A stretch of 64,000 nucleotides of DNA from Miscanthus floridulus (GCF_019320115.1 NC_089598.1:30957983-31021982), one strand, 5' to 3'. Counted from the first letter of the stretch, positions 36,437-49,677 are shown. A program made the numbers and translations. Notes: generated by a model from the sequence alone, not told the origin.

Positions 36437-38165
36437 ATGGCCTCTAGTGGTGATGCCTCTCCTCCCCGACGTAGTGAGAAGCGTTCCAAGTGGACCCAAG
36501 ATCCTACCGCACCCTCTCGGCCGACTAGACACACCAAGGCGTCACTCTCTCATGATGCCACTGTGGTCATGGGGCTCGTGCTCAAGCCCAAGCTCTGCCC
36601 GTTGGTGCCACTGCTTAGGAGTTTGTTCCTAGTCTTGGTGATGTTCCCACCATCGATCCTACTGAAGAAGCTCTTGATCAAGAAGGATGGACCATTGCTA
36701 ATGATGTGTGCACCATGACACCTTCAGCTCTGGGTTACTTTGGGATTAGTCGCTTGGTTCGGTTCGATGGTCCCAGTCCTACTATCCTGGAACTGCAGCA
36801 CACTCCCAATCTGGCTGGAGGTTATACACCTCATCTATAGTTTGATTATCATCGACATGTGGCCGAGGTTTGTCATCATCGTGCCTAACACCTTTATGAT
36901 GAGCCCAAGGATCTAAGAATTGAGTACCGGTTCTGGTAGCCGTTTCATTTTGATTTCTACCATCACTTCATGTATCTTCGCTTCATCAACAAGCAAGAGG
37001 CTCCGTTGATTCAGATGAAGGCTATTGACACCTTTGAGCTTAGCAAGATACCTAGACTGTATATGCAACAACTGCTCCATGACTTGAGGAGGATGGGGTT
37101 GTAGCCATTGATGGAGTTCCGCAAGCCATGGAATAGTGAGATTATCTGTCAGTTCTATGCCTCCTATCACTTGGACACTCGGGCAAAGACTCATTTCATT
37201 CATTGGACCATTGAAGGCAAGCACTACAAGGTTGATTTCATTACCTTCTCTCGCCTTCTTGGTTTGGACCGTAGGGATCGCACCTCCACTGACATTTCTG
37301 CTCTTGCCATGGATGAATATCAGTATATGTATTTGGATGGTAATCGTGCTGATGGGATGACCATTTGGTTGAAGCCCTACTATAATGTGCTAAACAACAT
37401 CCTTTGTCAGATCTTGTATCCCAAGATAGGTGACTCTACTAATCTCCGTGAGGATTCACATGTTGTCCTTGATTGCTTTGGAGATGAGTTCACCAAGTTC
37501 TCCATCAGCCGTTATATTTGGGATAAGATCTTCATCGCTAGTGAGGATGTGGTGAAGAACTGCCCCTATGCTCCATTCATCATGCATATCATTGAGCATG
37601 TGTCTAGCATTCACTTCCCTTCCGATGTCCCTCACAAAGTCCTCAAGCTGTCCAACAAGACGTCACTTCAGGCAAAGCGGGAATTAGTGGACCTCACTAA
37701 GGGCAAAGGCAAAGGTGTCTTGGGCTCCTCCTCTCATGCTTCTCCACCCCATGCTTCACGTTCTCGCCATGCTCATAGTGAGGAGCCTCAGTCCTCCTCC
37801 TCCGGTGGTAAGCCCCCTAGCAAGTTCAAGTTCTCATGAAGTATTTGTTTGGAGCTTGTTGTGCTAGTGCTGAGCGTGAGCACGAGATGTTAGTGCAGAT
37901 GCACCGCATTGAGCAGAAGCTTGATATTCACTCTGCACCGCCTCAGGACTTGGAGCAACTTCGTGATCCATTTGATTTTTATGATGAGTCTTGTAAGGAG
38001 TTACTATGTCGAGTCGTCCGATCAACCCCATCCCATGGCAAGGCCCCAATGGATGTTGATGATGAAGAATACCATGAGGACGATGATGACGATGACGATG
38101 ATGATAACGATGATGATGGTGGTGGTGGTGACCAAGACGATGATGAGGACTACAATGATGAGTAG
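36437..38165 (+). pseudogene. Element A: additional (env-like position) ORF, decayed
   Basis: A coding region downstream of pol where some Sireviruses keep an env-like gene. It starts MASSGDASPPRRSEKRSK at 36437, is frameshifted and has several stops to about 37,100, then is open for 243 codons (37108-37839; HFIHWTIEGKHYKVDFITF and SRLLGLDRR). ATGA joins it to a second frame (37836-38165) with a short heptad-like stretch and a long run of Asp codons. The central part resembles the plant retrotransposon domain called 'putative plant transposon protein'; no membrane segment or signal peptide is seen, so 'env' describes position only. Confidence 0.55.
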
Positions 38166-38742
38166 TCGTTTCTTTCACGTGGCCTACCCCCTTTTGGCAC
38201 TTGTTGACAAAGGGGGAGTGTTAGGCTTTGATCTTAATGTAATAAGTCAGTTGGTTTGTGAGATTTTTAAACTTTTTAGCTTGTATGAACTATGTCGTGT
38301 GATGCCACTATGTGATAGACAACTATATTTGCGTGTGTGATGGATGATTGTAGGACAAGTAATGTTTATCTACATATCTATTAGTTATATTGCTTGTCTC
38401 TAAAAGTGAATGGTGGATGTTACTTTGGATGGTCATGTGTTATTTCAAGTTGTTACTTTGAGATCTTGGCCATCATATTTTATTTTACTTGTTGTATAAC
38501 ATGTCATATTGCATCTCCCCTTTTCACGGATATTCACTTGTTCACATACACTTGTTCACCCCATGGATTGCAAATTTAGGAGGAGTTTCTATCTTAATAT
38601 ATGCAAGTGATGTGTTTGATGATCATCATTGAAATTCAAATTCATTGCATATATTATGGGGGAGCTCTCTATAAATTTTGGGGGTTCAAAAACTTTAAAT
38701 TCTTACATTTTTATAAAAGCCAAAGTTGGTTGTCATCAATTA
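38166..38742 (+). other. Element A: untranslated region before the polypurine tract
   Basis: AT-rich, T-rich on the plus strand; no gene. Starts with CACTTGTTGACAAAGGGGGA, matching GTGGATGACAAAGGGGGAGA at the same place in element B (about 43,443). Confidence 0.55.
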
Positions 38743-38759
38743 CCAAAAAGGGGGAAGAT
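38743..38759 (+). promoter_or_regulatory. Element A polypurine tract
   Basis: CCAAAAAGGGGGAAGAT directly before the LTR start, the usual plus-strand primer site. Confidence 0.75.
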
Positions 38760-39456
38760 TTAAAGTGCATTTGCCCCCTATGTGGGTTTTGGTGTATTGA
38801 TGACATCCAAATTAGGGACTAATGAGATCTTAATGAGATATATTGCAGCTTTAGTCCCATGAAAGTTTCAAAGAGTTGATTTAAGATGAAATGGTATCAC
38901 TCAATTCTTCAAGTGCAAAAGGTGGATGAACCCAAAGCGCTCTTCAAAGCATTTTTATTCTGTTTTGGGTTAGGTATGCCGTACTATAAAGAGGGGATGC
39001 AAGTTTAGGTGGTCTGAGGAAGATAGAGTGCTCAAGCATAAAAATAAAATCTAAAGAGAGACACAAATCACCTCACAAACACTTAGATATAGTTTATAGA
39101 CTTTTGGTAGCCAGATAGTCCCGGCGTGAGCCAGGAGTTCCGACATCAAAAGTCCCGACATTCAGTGCCGGAAGTCCCAGTGCTTGCTGATTTAGCCGCC
39201 AGCCCTGCGCACCTTCATCCATCGGAAGTCCCGATGGGAGTCGGGAGTTTCGGGTGCCGGAAGTCCCGGCTCTCCCTAGAAGTTCTGATGCCCTGGGACT
39301 TAGCCCCCTGGCTCGGCTGTGTGTCGGGAGTCCCGACAAAAGTCGAAAGTCCCGACTGCCAAAAGTTCGGCATTCCACCGAGAGTTCTAGCTCTGGCTGT
39401 GTTGACCATCTTTGATTGTGTCATGAACAGTGTTTTGTAGAAGGGCCAGATGTTCT
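38760..39456 (+). mobile_element. Element A 3' LTR (partial, runs into gap)
   Basis: Starts TTAAAGTGCATTTGCCCC, apparently a mutated TGAAAG terminus. It contains many TCGGGAGTCCCGAC-type boxes (39,115-39,380). The 3' end lies in the assembly gap. Confidence 0.65.
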
Positions 39457-39556
39457 NNNNNNNNNNNNNNNNNNNNNNNNNNNNNNNNNNNNNNNNNNNN
39501 NNNNNNNNNNNNNNNNNNNNNNNNNNNNNNNNNNNNNNNNNNNNNNNNNNNNNNNN
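39457..39556. other. Assembly gap of 100 N
   Basis: Exactly 100 N, a conventional placeholder for unknown length. It falls between two different LTRs, so the end of element A and start of element B are missing. Confidence 0.95.
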
Positions 39557-41057
39557 GGTACTAATTAAGCTATGATGGTCATGTTGATGTGGAGGATCAA
39601 ATCACTATTGGAGTGTTTGATGGAAGTGACTTGATACATTTGGGATTATTCATATTTGATGAATGGAATCAAGTCACGTGCTCAAGATGGCTATGCTTAA
39701 GTGAAAAGATCAATATCAACATGTTGGCACCCTTACTTGATGAAGATTGAAAGAGACGGCATCAATTCAAAAGAGATCAACTCAAGTGATATAAATTGGT
39801 TTTTCCTTTGATCTTGAGTTTAATAGGTATGTCGTACTATTAAGAGGGATGCATCATGTTGATAGATAATCATTCATAAGTGCTCATGCCAACCCATGTG
39901 AGTTTTGAGTGTTTGAGAGACAAAAGAGCTAATTTGTTTTTCGCTGGTCTGGGAATACATGTCCGGTATTCACACCGGACGTGTCCGGTATTCGCCCAGC
40001 CACTGTAAAATTCTTGGTGTTCTCAGGTTGGTTCGTCAGGTATTTTCGGCAATCGTCGGGAGTTCCGACATCTCGCGCTTAATTGACTTGGAGAGTTCAC
40101 TGTCCTGGTTATACCGGACGTGTCCGGTATGGACGACCAGAGCCCAACGGCTAGTTTTCAAATGAGCTGAGGGTCAGGAGTTCCGACGTGAGTCAGGAGT
40201 TCCGACGCCTCACAACGACATTGACAAAGTTACCGTTGGGGCTGTACGGCAGATACCGGACGTGTTCGATATGGCAACGGCTAGAAAAATGGCTAGTTTT
40301 TCAAAGGGACTATAAATACCCCCAAGCCTCCACCTTTGGAGGCTACTGATTCTACAGGTTGTAATACACATTTTTAGCCTTGCCAACTCTCCCAAACCCT
40401 CTCTTAGTGAGTGTGTGATCCAAATTGCCAAATCCATTAGTAGGTTGAGAGAAATTAAAAAAGAGAGCAATCCAACCACTTGAGCACTTGTGCATATTGT
40501 CTATTTCGTGACTCGCATTTGTTACTCTTGGACTCTTCGATCCTAGAAGGTTAGGCGTCGACGGAGAGCACCCGAGAGATTGTGGTGTGCCTCGAAAAGT
40601 TTGTAACGATCGATTCCGCCGCCTCGGAATCAACTAGTGGAAGGAGAAAAAGGAGTTGGAAAAGACTCCGGCTAGAGTGACCTTTGTGGTACCCTCTAGG
40701 GCTGATCTTCGCTGGGTCGCTCGTAGCCCCCTCAATGGAGAGTAGGACTCGAACAAGTCCGAACTTTGGTAAAACAAATATCATGTCTCAATTCGCATTT
40801 CATTCGATATTTGTGTTGCTTTAGCTCTTATGCAGGTTACCTATGTGTGGCACTATCTTTAGTGGGTGCCTGCAGGTTGGTCTAAAGACTAAAATCAAAA
40901 GGAGCAAGTTTGGGGCTGTTCTGCAAAACACGTGTATACCAGATACGTCCGGTATACCTACAGGACACGTCTGGTATTAGAGCTCAGTACTAAATTTATT
41001 TGATCCGTGTTCTAACTCTTGTGTTGCAGGTTCTAGGCTCCTAGGATTATTTAATAT
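39557..41057 (+). mobile_element. Sirevirus-type element B: 5' LTR, both ends missing
   Basis: Collinear with the solo LTR at 44339-46451 from its GAGGTACTAATCAAGC region onward. TATA-like GACTATAAATACC at about 40,308-40,320. Carries palindromes ACCGGACGTGTCCGGT at 39974-39989 and 40113-40128 and TCGGGAGTTCCGAC-type boxes. The first part is in the gap; the last ~390 bp, with the LTR end and primer-binding site, are deleted. Confidence 0.78.
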
Positions 41058-41754
41058 CTTTAATGGATAACCACCTCCGAAGAGTGCTCATCTCATTTGG
41101 ACTAGACTTGTTGAGTTATATGGAAAATTCAAATGTGATGATGCACTTGAGATCGAGTCAATGGAAAGTATGACCATTGTGTCTTCATGTAGCGAAGAAG
41201 TCTCACAAGACCTCAAGAGCGCTGAGCCGGAGCAAGAAGTGCAAGCAGCGCATGACCTGTTTGTCTGCCGACACATACCGGACGTGTCCGGTATGGCCGA
41301 GGCAGCAGAGCAGCAGGCAGCTGTTTGCAAGGATGCTCAAGACCGGTGGCGACCAAGTGATGAGTCAACCTCAGTATGTCATGATTCTCATCACTTGTGT
41401 CTCATGACCAAGAAAAGCAAGAAGAAGAGTAACAAGAAAGATCAAGAAAAGGAGAAAGCACAAGTACATGATCAAGATAAGAGTGATGTTGAAGTTGAAG
41501 ACAACTACAACCTTGATCATCTCAACCGCAAAGACAAGTTTATCATCATGAAGATAGTTGAAAAGAATGAGGAGCTTGAAGAAGAGATTGACAAGCAAGA
41601 GCAATCACTTCAAAAGCAAGAATTATTTCTCATCTACAAGATTGAAGAACTAAAGGCTCTAAGTGAAAGGTATGAAAAATTGTCAAAATCCTTAACTAGA
41701 ATGCATAGGTGGTGTGATTTTGGAAAAAACCTATTTGGTTCTTGGTCTTTGTGA
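41058..41754 (+). pseudogene. Element B: gag remnant with coiled coil
   Basis: Open from 41161 (197 codons), with gag-like upstream text (LVELYGKFKCDDALEIES) in the same frame. A Lys/Glu-rich coiled coil, NEELEEEIDKQEQSLQKQE, occupies roughly the last third. A palindrome ACCGGACGTGTCCGGT (41277-41292) lies inside the frame and encodes PDVSG. The rest of gag and all of pol are deleted. Confidence 0.6.
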
Positions 41755-42744
41755 CCTAAGTCGTGCCATTTGTGATTATTGCTCCCATTGATTGCTTGCT
41801 TGACTAATCACAAATGGAATGACTCTCTCAAGTCCATAAACTCATATGTATCTCTTTATCATATCTCAATGTCTCACTAAGCCTCTCTCAAATATTCAAA
41901 ATCATAAATATGCCAAATTTTTGGAAAAGAGAAAATCAATTAATGGCATTGGATAAGAAAATTGATGATACTCAGTTTGGATCAAGATTGTATACCTTTT
42001 TGGACTGAGTAATAACAGAGAAGGGGATTGGAATCAAGAGAATGAATTTTTGGAACAAAAACAGCCAGCCCGCAAATACCGGACGTGTCTGGTATTCCTA
42101 CCGGACGTGTCCAGTATGTGCGGGTCAATAAATGGCTCATACCCCTTCGGCCCTGGTCCTCTATCTCTTTTCTCTCCTACAAGACAGCGCCGCCACGCAT
42201 CTGTTTCATCATGTTGGCGACCGAGTGTTTCCACCAAGAAAAAGAAGAGAGGGAGATTGGATCAAAGGAGGTTTGCATCAAGATAGAAGGCTCTAGGACT
42301 TGGATTTCGAATCTCATCTTCATCCTCTCTCTCAAGGTACCCTAATCCCGGACCTCATCCGATCTAAGTGGTTAATGCTTCAATGTCAAATTCCTTTGGT
42401 AGAGATGCTACATTAGCTATCAAGAAACAATGCCCAGAGTTTGGATTGGATTGGTTGAAGATTGAGCCAAGGGCCCTGGTTAGGGTTGCTGTCCGCTCAT
42501 ACCGGACGTGTCCAGTATGCAGTAGCAGAGCAGTTTTTTCTCTCTTGTTTCGATCTTCTCAGTGGTTGATTCTTAGGACTAAGTTTAATTGTCTATTATG
42601 TTTTGTGAACCTTGTGACCTAGTTTGGTTGAGGTGATTGCAAAGCATAGGATAATTAATCTTATTTCTATATTTCAACCGAAATAAGCTATCTCTTCGGC
42701 ATGTATCTAAAATTCCTTGCAAATTCATTTGGATACAGGGCAGC
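41755..42744 (+). other. Element B: non-coding interior with CCGGACGTGTCCGG palindromes
   Basis: No gene. Palindromes of the ACCGGACGTGTCCGGT class at 42078-42093, 42100-42115 and 42501-42516, each with zero or one mismatch. Confidence 0.6.
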
Positions 42745-43218
42745 AGCCATAGTGGAAGACAGGAGCCTAGATCTAAGCATAGGCATGATCCAGCATTAGA
42801 GAAATACAAGAAGGCAAGACAGGACTTGCATCCTAGATTCAATCAGCAAGAGCAGGGCAGCAGCAGGAGACTCTCCAGAGCTACTAGGGGTGCTCCATGG
42901 TATAGAGAGGGAGATAGCAGTTCTTCCTCTGACACAGATACAGAGGAGTATAGAGTGGATCCTAGAGACAGAAAGAGGAAGAGCACTGACAGAGGTTCTG
43001 AAGGTGGCAGCTCAGATGATGAGCAAGAGATTGAGAAGGAGCAGGCAGTACCTCCAGTTCAGCACCAGCCAGGTCAGGGTATGCACTATGGCTTACTCGA
43101 GACACATCCACCTAGTGTACCCTCTTATGTTTCTAGAGTTGACTATCGTGGGAAATGCATGATCAGAAGAGCTAGAGATGAGAGGAGAATTGATCCAAGG
43201 AGCTTGCCTAGGATTTAG
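42745..43218 (+). pseudogene. Element B: C-terminal fragment of the downstream ORF
   Basis: Open frame from about 42,826 (130 codons), very rich in Arg, Ser, Asp and Glu (SSSSSDTDTEEYRVDPRDRK), in the position of the extra ORF of element A but with no clear sequence match. No domain recognised. Confidence 0.4.
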
Positions 43219-44006
43219 TTTGATCATCGATTTTAGACTAGTGGGGTGACCTCACAGGTGGCTTCAACTACTACGGGTCTAGTGGCTATGACCCATCTGG
43301 TGAGGGTGGTTCTCACCCACCTGGTGCTCCACGCTCAGATGATGACGGAGAAGGCAGAGACGGAGATGAGTGATCTCAGTGATTAGGTACAGCTAGCAGC
43401 CCCTCTTTGTGCTTAGTTCTTTTTGTCAGACCTTTTATTGTGGTGGATGACAAAGGGGGAGAATTAGTGATTAAAGCTTCAGGGTTGTGCTATATGAGTT
43501 TATCTTTTGTACCTAAAGATATATAATGCAGCTATAGTCTTTTCTAGTGATATCTTCTTTGTTATAACTTGTGAGAGTTGAGACTTTGAACTTTATCTAT
43601 GTATCTCATGAGACATTATCTTTATTTTTATTAGTGGCTTGTGGACTTGAGAAATCTTTGTGATGAGTGCTATGTGTGTGATATATATGATGTATTTACT
43701 TTCATAAGGACCATGCATGCTTTAAATTGAAAATGTATGGTGTGATGCTTTCCATTTATTCTTATGTGATATATCATGTCATATGCATCATGATTTTTAT
43801 TTTGTCACACACACTTGCACCCCATGGATGCAATGATTTAGGGGGAGTCTCCTATGTGTTTTAGTATGTGCAAATTGACATTTGAGATCATTTGTGAATT
43901 CAATTCATATTGCACATATTAAGGGGAGACTTCCATAAATCATTGAACCCAAAAGCCTAATTTTTTATATCATTTTGTAAGCTTTAATCGGGTTGTCATC
44001 AATCAC
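43219..44006 (+). other. Element B: untranslated region before the polypurine tract
   Basis: T-rich, no gene. Closely resembles the corresponding 38,200-38,740 stretch of element A (CACCCCATGGAT, GGGGGAGTCTCC). Confidence 0.55.
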
Positions 44007-44021
44007 CAAAAAGGAGAAGAT
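44007..44021 (+). promoter_or_regulatory. Element B polypurine tract
   Basis: CCAAAAAGGAGAAGAT-type purine run immediately before the TGAAAG start of the outer LTR. Confidence 0.7.
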
Positions 44022-46857
44022 TGAAAGTGCATCTAGCCCTTTAGTGGGTTTTGGATGATTGAATGACAACACGATTAAAGATCTAACATTTTCTCTAAGT
44101 GTGAAACAGGAAATTGGTTATCTCATAGATGCTTAATGAAGCCAAAATGATGTGTTGTTGTATAAGCAATTTAGTTCAAGCACAAGACAACAATGCAAAT
44201 GTAATTCATGCAAAGGCTTAATTATGGTAGGATGTCAATGATTGATGATGTTGTATGGAATTCATTGTGTGATTCAACACAAGGTGTGACTTGATGGCTT
44301 GAGATGGTGAAGATAACAAGGAAAGGTTTCGAGGTACTTGAAAGTGCATCTAGCCCTTTAGTGGGTTTTGGATGATTGAATGACAATGTGATTAAAGGTC
44401 TAACCCATTTGCTAAGTGTGGACATGTAATAGATTATCTCATAGGTACTTAATGAAAGCCAAAATGATGTATTGTTGGAAACAATCTAGTTCAAACACAA
44501 AGACAACAATGCAAATGGAATTCATGCAAAGGCTTATTTATTGTGGGATTTCCATGTACTATGTGAAAGCAAGCTCGGTAAGAATGAATTAATGAGACAT
44601 GAGGGATTGCATATGGAATGGTCTCATATTTGAAGCTTGCTAAATTGAAATAAAAAAGATAACAATACAAATGAATTGATGATTCAACACAAGATGTGAC
44701 TTGATGGCTTGAGATGGTGAAGATAGTAAGGAAAGGCTTCGAGGTACTAAGCAAGGGTGAAGGGCAAGCGACATCTTGGTGGCCAAAGAACCTAGCTAGG
44801 GTGAAGAAGGAAGTACTTGCATTTAGTTGAGGTACTAATCAAGCTATGATGGTCATGTTGATGTGGAGGATCAAATCACTATTGGAGTGTTTGATGGAAG
44901 TGACTTGATACATTTGGGATTATTCATATTTGATGAATGGAATCAAGTCACGTGCTCAAGATGGCTATGCTCAAGTAAAAAGAACAATATCGACATGTTG
45001 GCACCCTCACTTGATGAAGATTGAAAGACACGGCTTCAGTTGAAAGAGATCAACTCAAAAGGTTTAAATTCGTTATACATTTGAATTTGAGTACATAGGA
45101 ATGTCGTACTGTTAAGAGGGATGCATCATGTTGATAGATGATTATTCATAAGTGGTCAAGCCAACCTATGTGAGGTTTGAGTGAAAGAGAGAAGAGAGAA
45201 ACTAACTTTGTTTTGTGACCGAGCATGGTAGGGCCATTGGTGTTTCTCTAACATGGTTCGTCGGGAGTTCCGACAATCGTCGGGAGCTCCGTCGTCCTAA
45301 CACCTAATTGACTTGGAGAGTTAACTGACTGGTCACACTGGACGTGTCCGGTATTGCTACCGAACATGTCCGGTATAGCAGGCTAGAGCCCAACAGCTAG
45401 TTTTCAAATAGCTGAGGGTCGGGAGTTCCAACGGTCGGGAGTTCTGACGCCTCACAACGATACTTTACTCAGTTACCGTTGGCGTAGTGCAAGTCATACC
45501 GAACATACCGGACATGTCCGGTATTCCAACGTTTAGAAAATTGCTAGTTTTTCAAAAGGGCTATAAATATCCCCAAGCCTCCACCTTTGGAGGCTGCTGA
45601 TTCTGCTGATCCTCTAGCATGTTTTTGAGCTTTGCCAACTCTCCCAAACACTCTCTTAGTGAGTGTGTGATCCAAATTGCCAAATCCATTAGTGGGTTGA
45701 GAGAAATTAAAAAAGAGAGCAATCCAACCACTTGAGCACTTGTGCATATTATCAATCTCGTGATTCGCATTTGTTACTCTTGGACTCTTCGGTCCTAGAT
45801 GGTTAGGCATCACCGGAGAGTACCTGAGAGATTGTGGTGTGCCTCGGAAAGTTTGTAACGGTCGATTCCGTCGTCTTGGAACCAACTAATGGAAGGAGGA
45901 AAAGGAGTTGGAAAAGACTCCGGCTAGAGTGACCTTCGTGGTACCCTCTAGGGCTGACCTTCGCTAGGTCGCCCGTAGCCCCCTCAACGGAGAGTAGGAC
46001 TCGAATGAGTCCAATCTTCGGTAAAATAAATATTGTGTCTCAATTCGCATTTCATTTGATATTTGTGTTGCTCCAGCTCTTGTGCAGGTTATCTATGTAT
46101 CTTGTCATCTCTAGTAGGTACCTACAGTTTGGTTTGAAGATAGAAATCGAAAGGAGAAAATTTGGGGCCGTTCGGCAGAACACGTGTATACCGGACACGT
46201 CCGGTATTAGAGCTCAGTGCTGAATTTATTTGATCTGCGTTCTAACTCTTGTGTTGCAGGTTCTTGGCTCCTAGGATTATTTAATATTGTTTATTTACTT
46301 GTTATCTAACATGTGACGGGTTGTATTACTTTGATTTGGAGTTTCCACTCGGAAACTCCCATTACTAAATTGTTTCCGCTTTTAAAGGTGTTAATTTTCA
46401 GAAACGCCTATTCACCCCCCCCCCCTCTTGGCGGCATCCTAGGTCCTTTCAGTACTAAGCAGTGGTGAAGGGCAAGCGACGGCTTGGCGGCCAAAGAACC
46501 TAGCTATGGTGAAGAAGGAAGTATTTGCATTTAGTTGAGGTACTAATCAAGCTATGATGGTCATGTTGATGTGGAGGATCAAATCACTATTGGAGTGTTT
46601 GATGGAAGTGACTTGATACATTTGGGATTATTCATATTTGATGAATGGAATCAAGTCACGTGCTCAAGATGGCTATGCTCAAGTAAAAAGATCAATATCG
46701 ACATATTGGCACCCTCACATGATGAAGATTGAAAGACACGGCTTCGGTTGAAAGAGATCAACTCAAAACGTTTAAATTCGTTTCCGCTTTTAAAGGTGTT
46801 AATTTTCAGAAACGCCTATTCACCCCCCCCCTCTAGGTGGCATCCTAGGTCCTTTCA
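44022..46857 (+). mobile_element. Element B 3' LTR (outer), interrupted by a solo LTR and internally deleted
   Basis: Starts TGAAAGTGCATCTAGCCC (44022) and ends CCTAGGTCCTTTCA (46857). It is split at GTACT: the left part is 44022-44338, the right part resumes GTACTAAGCAGTGG at 46452. Near 46,780 it jumps from TTTAAATTCG to TTTCCGCTTTT, missing about 1.3 kb present in the solo LTR. Host unit 3 sequence resumes directly at 46858. Confidence 0.85.
44339..46451 (+). mobile_element. Complete 2,113-bp solo LTR nested in the element B LTR
   Basis: Begins TGAAAG, ends CTTTCA, flanked by perfect 5-bp duplications GTACT (44334-44338 and 46452-46456). TATA-like GGCTATAAATATCC at about 45,559-45,572. 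Contains palindromes near 45,343, 45,369, 45,510 and 46,190. No internal retrotransposon sequence, so it formed by LTR-LTR recombination after insertion. Confidence 0.92.
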
Positions 46858-47507
46858 GTGGAGGAATAAAAAAAATACAAGAATAGAAAAGGAATAGATG
46901 TGTATAACAAGGGAACCTAAAACACTGCAATTTTGAAAGATTTGGTGTTTGCGCCAAAAGAATATGAGCACCACAGGAATTTAAGGATTAGTGATAAACA
47001 TAATTGCTTGGACTAAACAAGAACTACATAAAGAATTTTTTTTCTTTCACAAAGCAGCATATATTAGTTAATAAATCAAAATATCCTGGTCGGCCACTTA
47101 TGCTAGTGCTTTGTTGAAACCATGGACTCTAGTTTTTGAGTGTTAATCAATTTGTGCTTGGGGGTTCCTTCCATGAAAGCATGCGCCAATAACATTAGTA
47201 ATCATGAGTCTCTCAAACTTCGTGAAGAAATTGGAACCAAGAGGTGGCGGTGGATTCTCTCATTCCTTCAAAACGTACAAGCGCAAAAACCTTCGCTCTA
47301 GAAAGGAATTCATAAATCCTCCACTACAAACGCTACTTTAGTGTTTGAAACTACATGAATCTGATTCCTTTAGAATTCCTTTGAAGATCCTGTAATCCAA
47401 ACAGAGCCTTACAAAATCTAGTTTTGACCGAATATTTTTATAACCGAAAGAATATAGAGCCAATGAGGATTCAATGAGTTGCCGCATAAGGATTTAGACT
47501 AACATTG
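46858..47507. other. Start of unit 3; non-coding
   Basis: Matches units 1 and 2 from the GAGGAATAGAAAAAA region; everything upstream in the unit, including the copia remnant, is absent. No gene. Confidence 0.7.
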
Positions 47508-47615
47508 GTCCTGTTCGCTTACGCTGAAATTTGGCTTATACTGATGCTGATGCTGAAATATTGTAAGAGAAAAATATTGTTCTATGGCTAAAAAGTAGCT
47601 CAAGTGAACAGGGTC
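47508..47615. mobile_element. Foldback MITE, unit 3
   Basis: Same element as in unit 1: GTCCTGTTCGCTT at the left, AAGTGAACAGGGTC at the right. Confidence 0.63.
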
Positions 47616-47983
47616 ATAATTTACAGAAGAAGACTAAAGAAACGCTTTGTAAGCTCACAAAAAGCTATATGCTCACACGGTACAATGAAACACTACAAGA
47701 GGATTCCATTGTAGTCTTCCACATAAGAGAATTACGAAAAGGCACAGATGACAAAAATTCTTCTTGAACAAGTCTCCAAACCAGACGATCTAGAAAATAG
47801 TAGATATTTTTTCTAATAATTCCAGCAAGCACATTTATTTCACCTCACAATAGTACAGAATGAAACAACATGATATAAATGACTCTCCCACAATGTCAAT
47901 AGAGAATGGTGGAAATAATGATGAACTCATACTTGATGAACCATCCACATTATTAGTTGTGATCATTTTGATTATCTGCATGA

Positions 47984-49313
<1,330 letters not shown>

Positions 49314-49383
49314 CTAGCTTGCTTGCTGCTTCGTTGCTTTGTTTCTGGCTGTGTGCTTTTGCCAGAGCCCAGGGGTGTCGCTG

Positions 49384-49391
49384 TTTATATA
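49384..49391 (-). promoter_or_regulatory. TATA box of OPR copy 3
   Basis: TATATAAA on the minus strand, about 165 bp before the ATG because a CT-rich stretch of the leader present in copies 1/2 is missing. Confidence 0.6.
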
Positions 49392-49640
49392 CGTTTTGGT
49401 GTGCCCGCCAGCCGTTTGTTTATGACTGTCTAGATTGTTCCCGTGCCTCATTGCGTCACCCTTTCCGTCATCCACTTGTTCAGACCTGCGGCGGCAGCAG
49501 CCTGCAGCCGCGGCCATGCGCCCATGATTTCTCCTGTTCTGACGCAGGTTCATTGTAACCGGTCGTGTTTTGGCTCCAACCACAGGTGAGTTCAGACAGC
49601 GGCCTCTTTTGACTCGTGGAGTTGTGGTGCGAAAAGTGCA

Positions 49641-49677
49641 CGTCACCTACAATAAGCGATGACGCTATTAGCACGTG
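49641..49677 (-). promoter_or_regulatory. TGACG pair plus G-box upstream of OPR copy 3
   Basis: CGTCA, TGACG and CACGTG kept in order and spacing, although sequence between them and the TATA box differs from copies 1/2 by about 85 bp of additional DNA (within 49,430-49,545). Confidence 0.45.

Noticed and set aside
39115..39380. CRISPR-like array of short repeats
   Set aside because: Repeats are irregular in spacing and sequence, are palindromic LTR boxes of a plant retrotransposon, and have no spacer structure.
42826..43218. 130-codon Arg/Ser/Asp-rich frame as a host nuclear protein
   Set aside because: It lies between the gag remnant and the polypurine tract of element B, so it is a retrotransposon ORF fragment.
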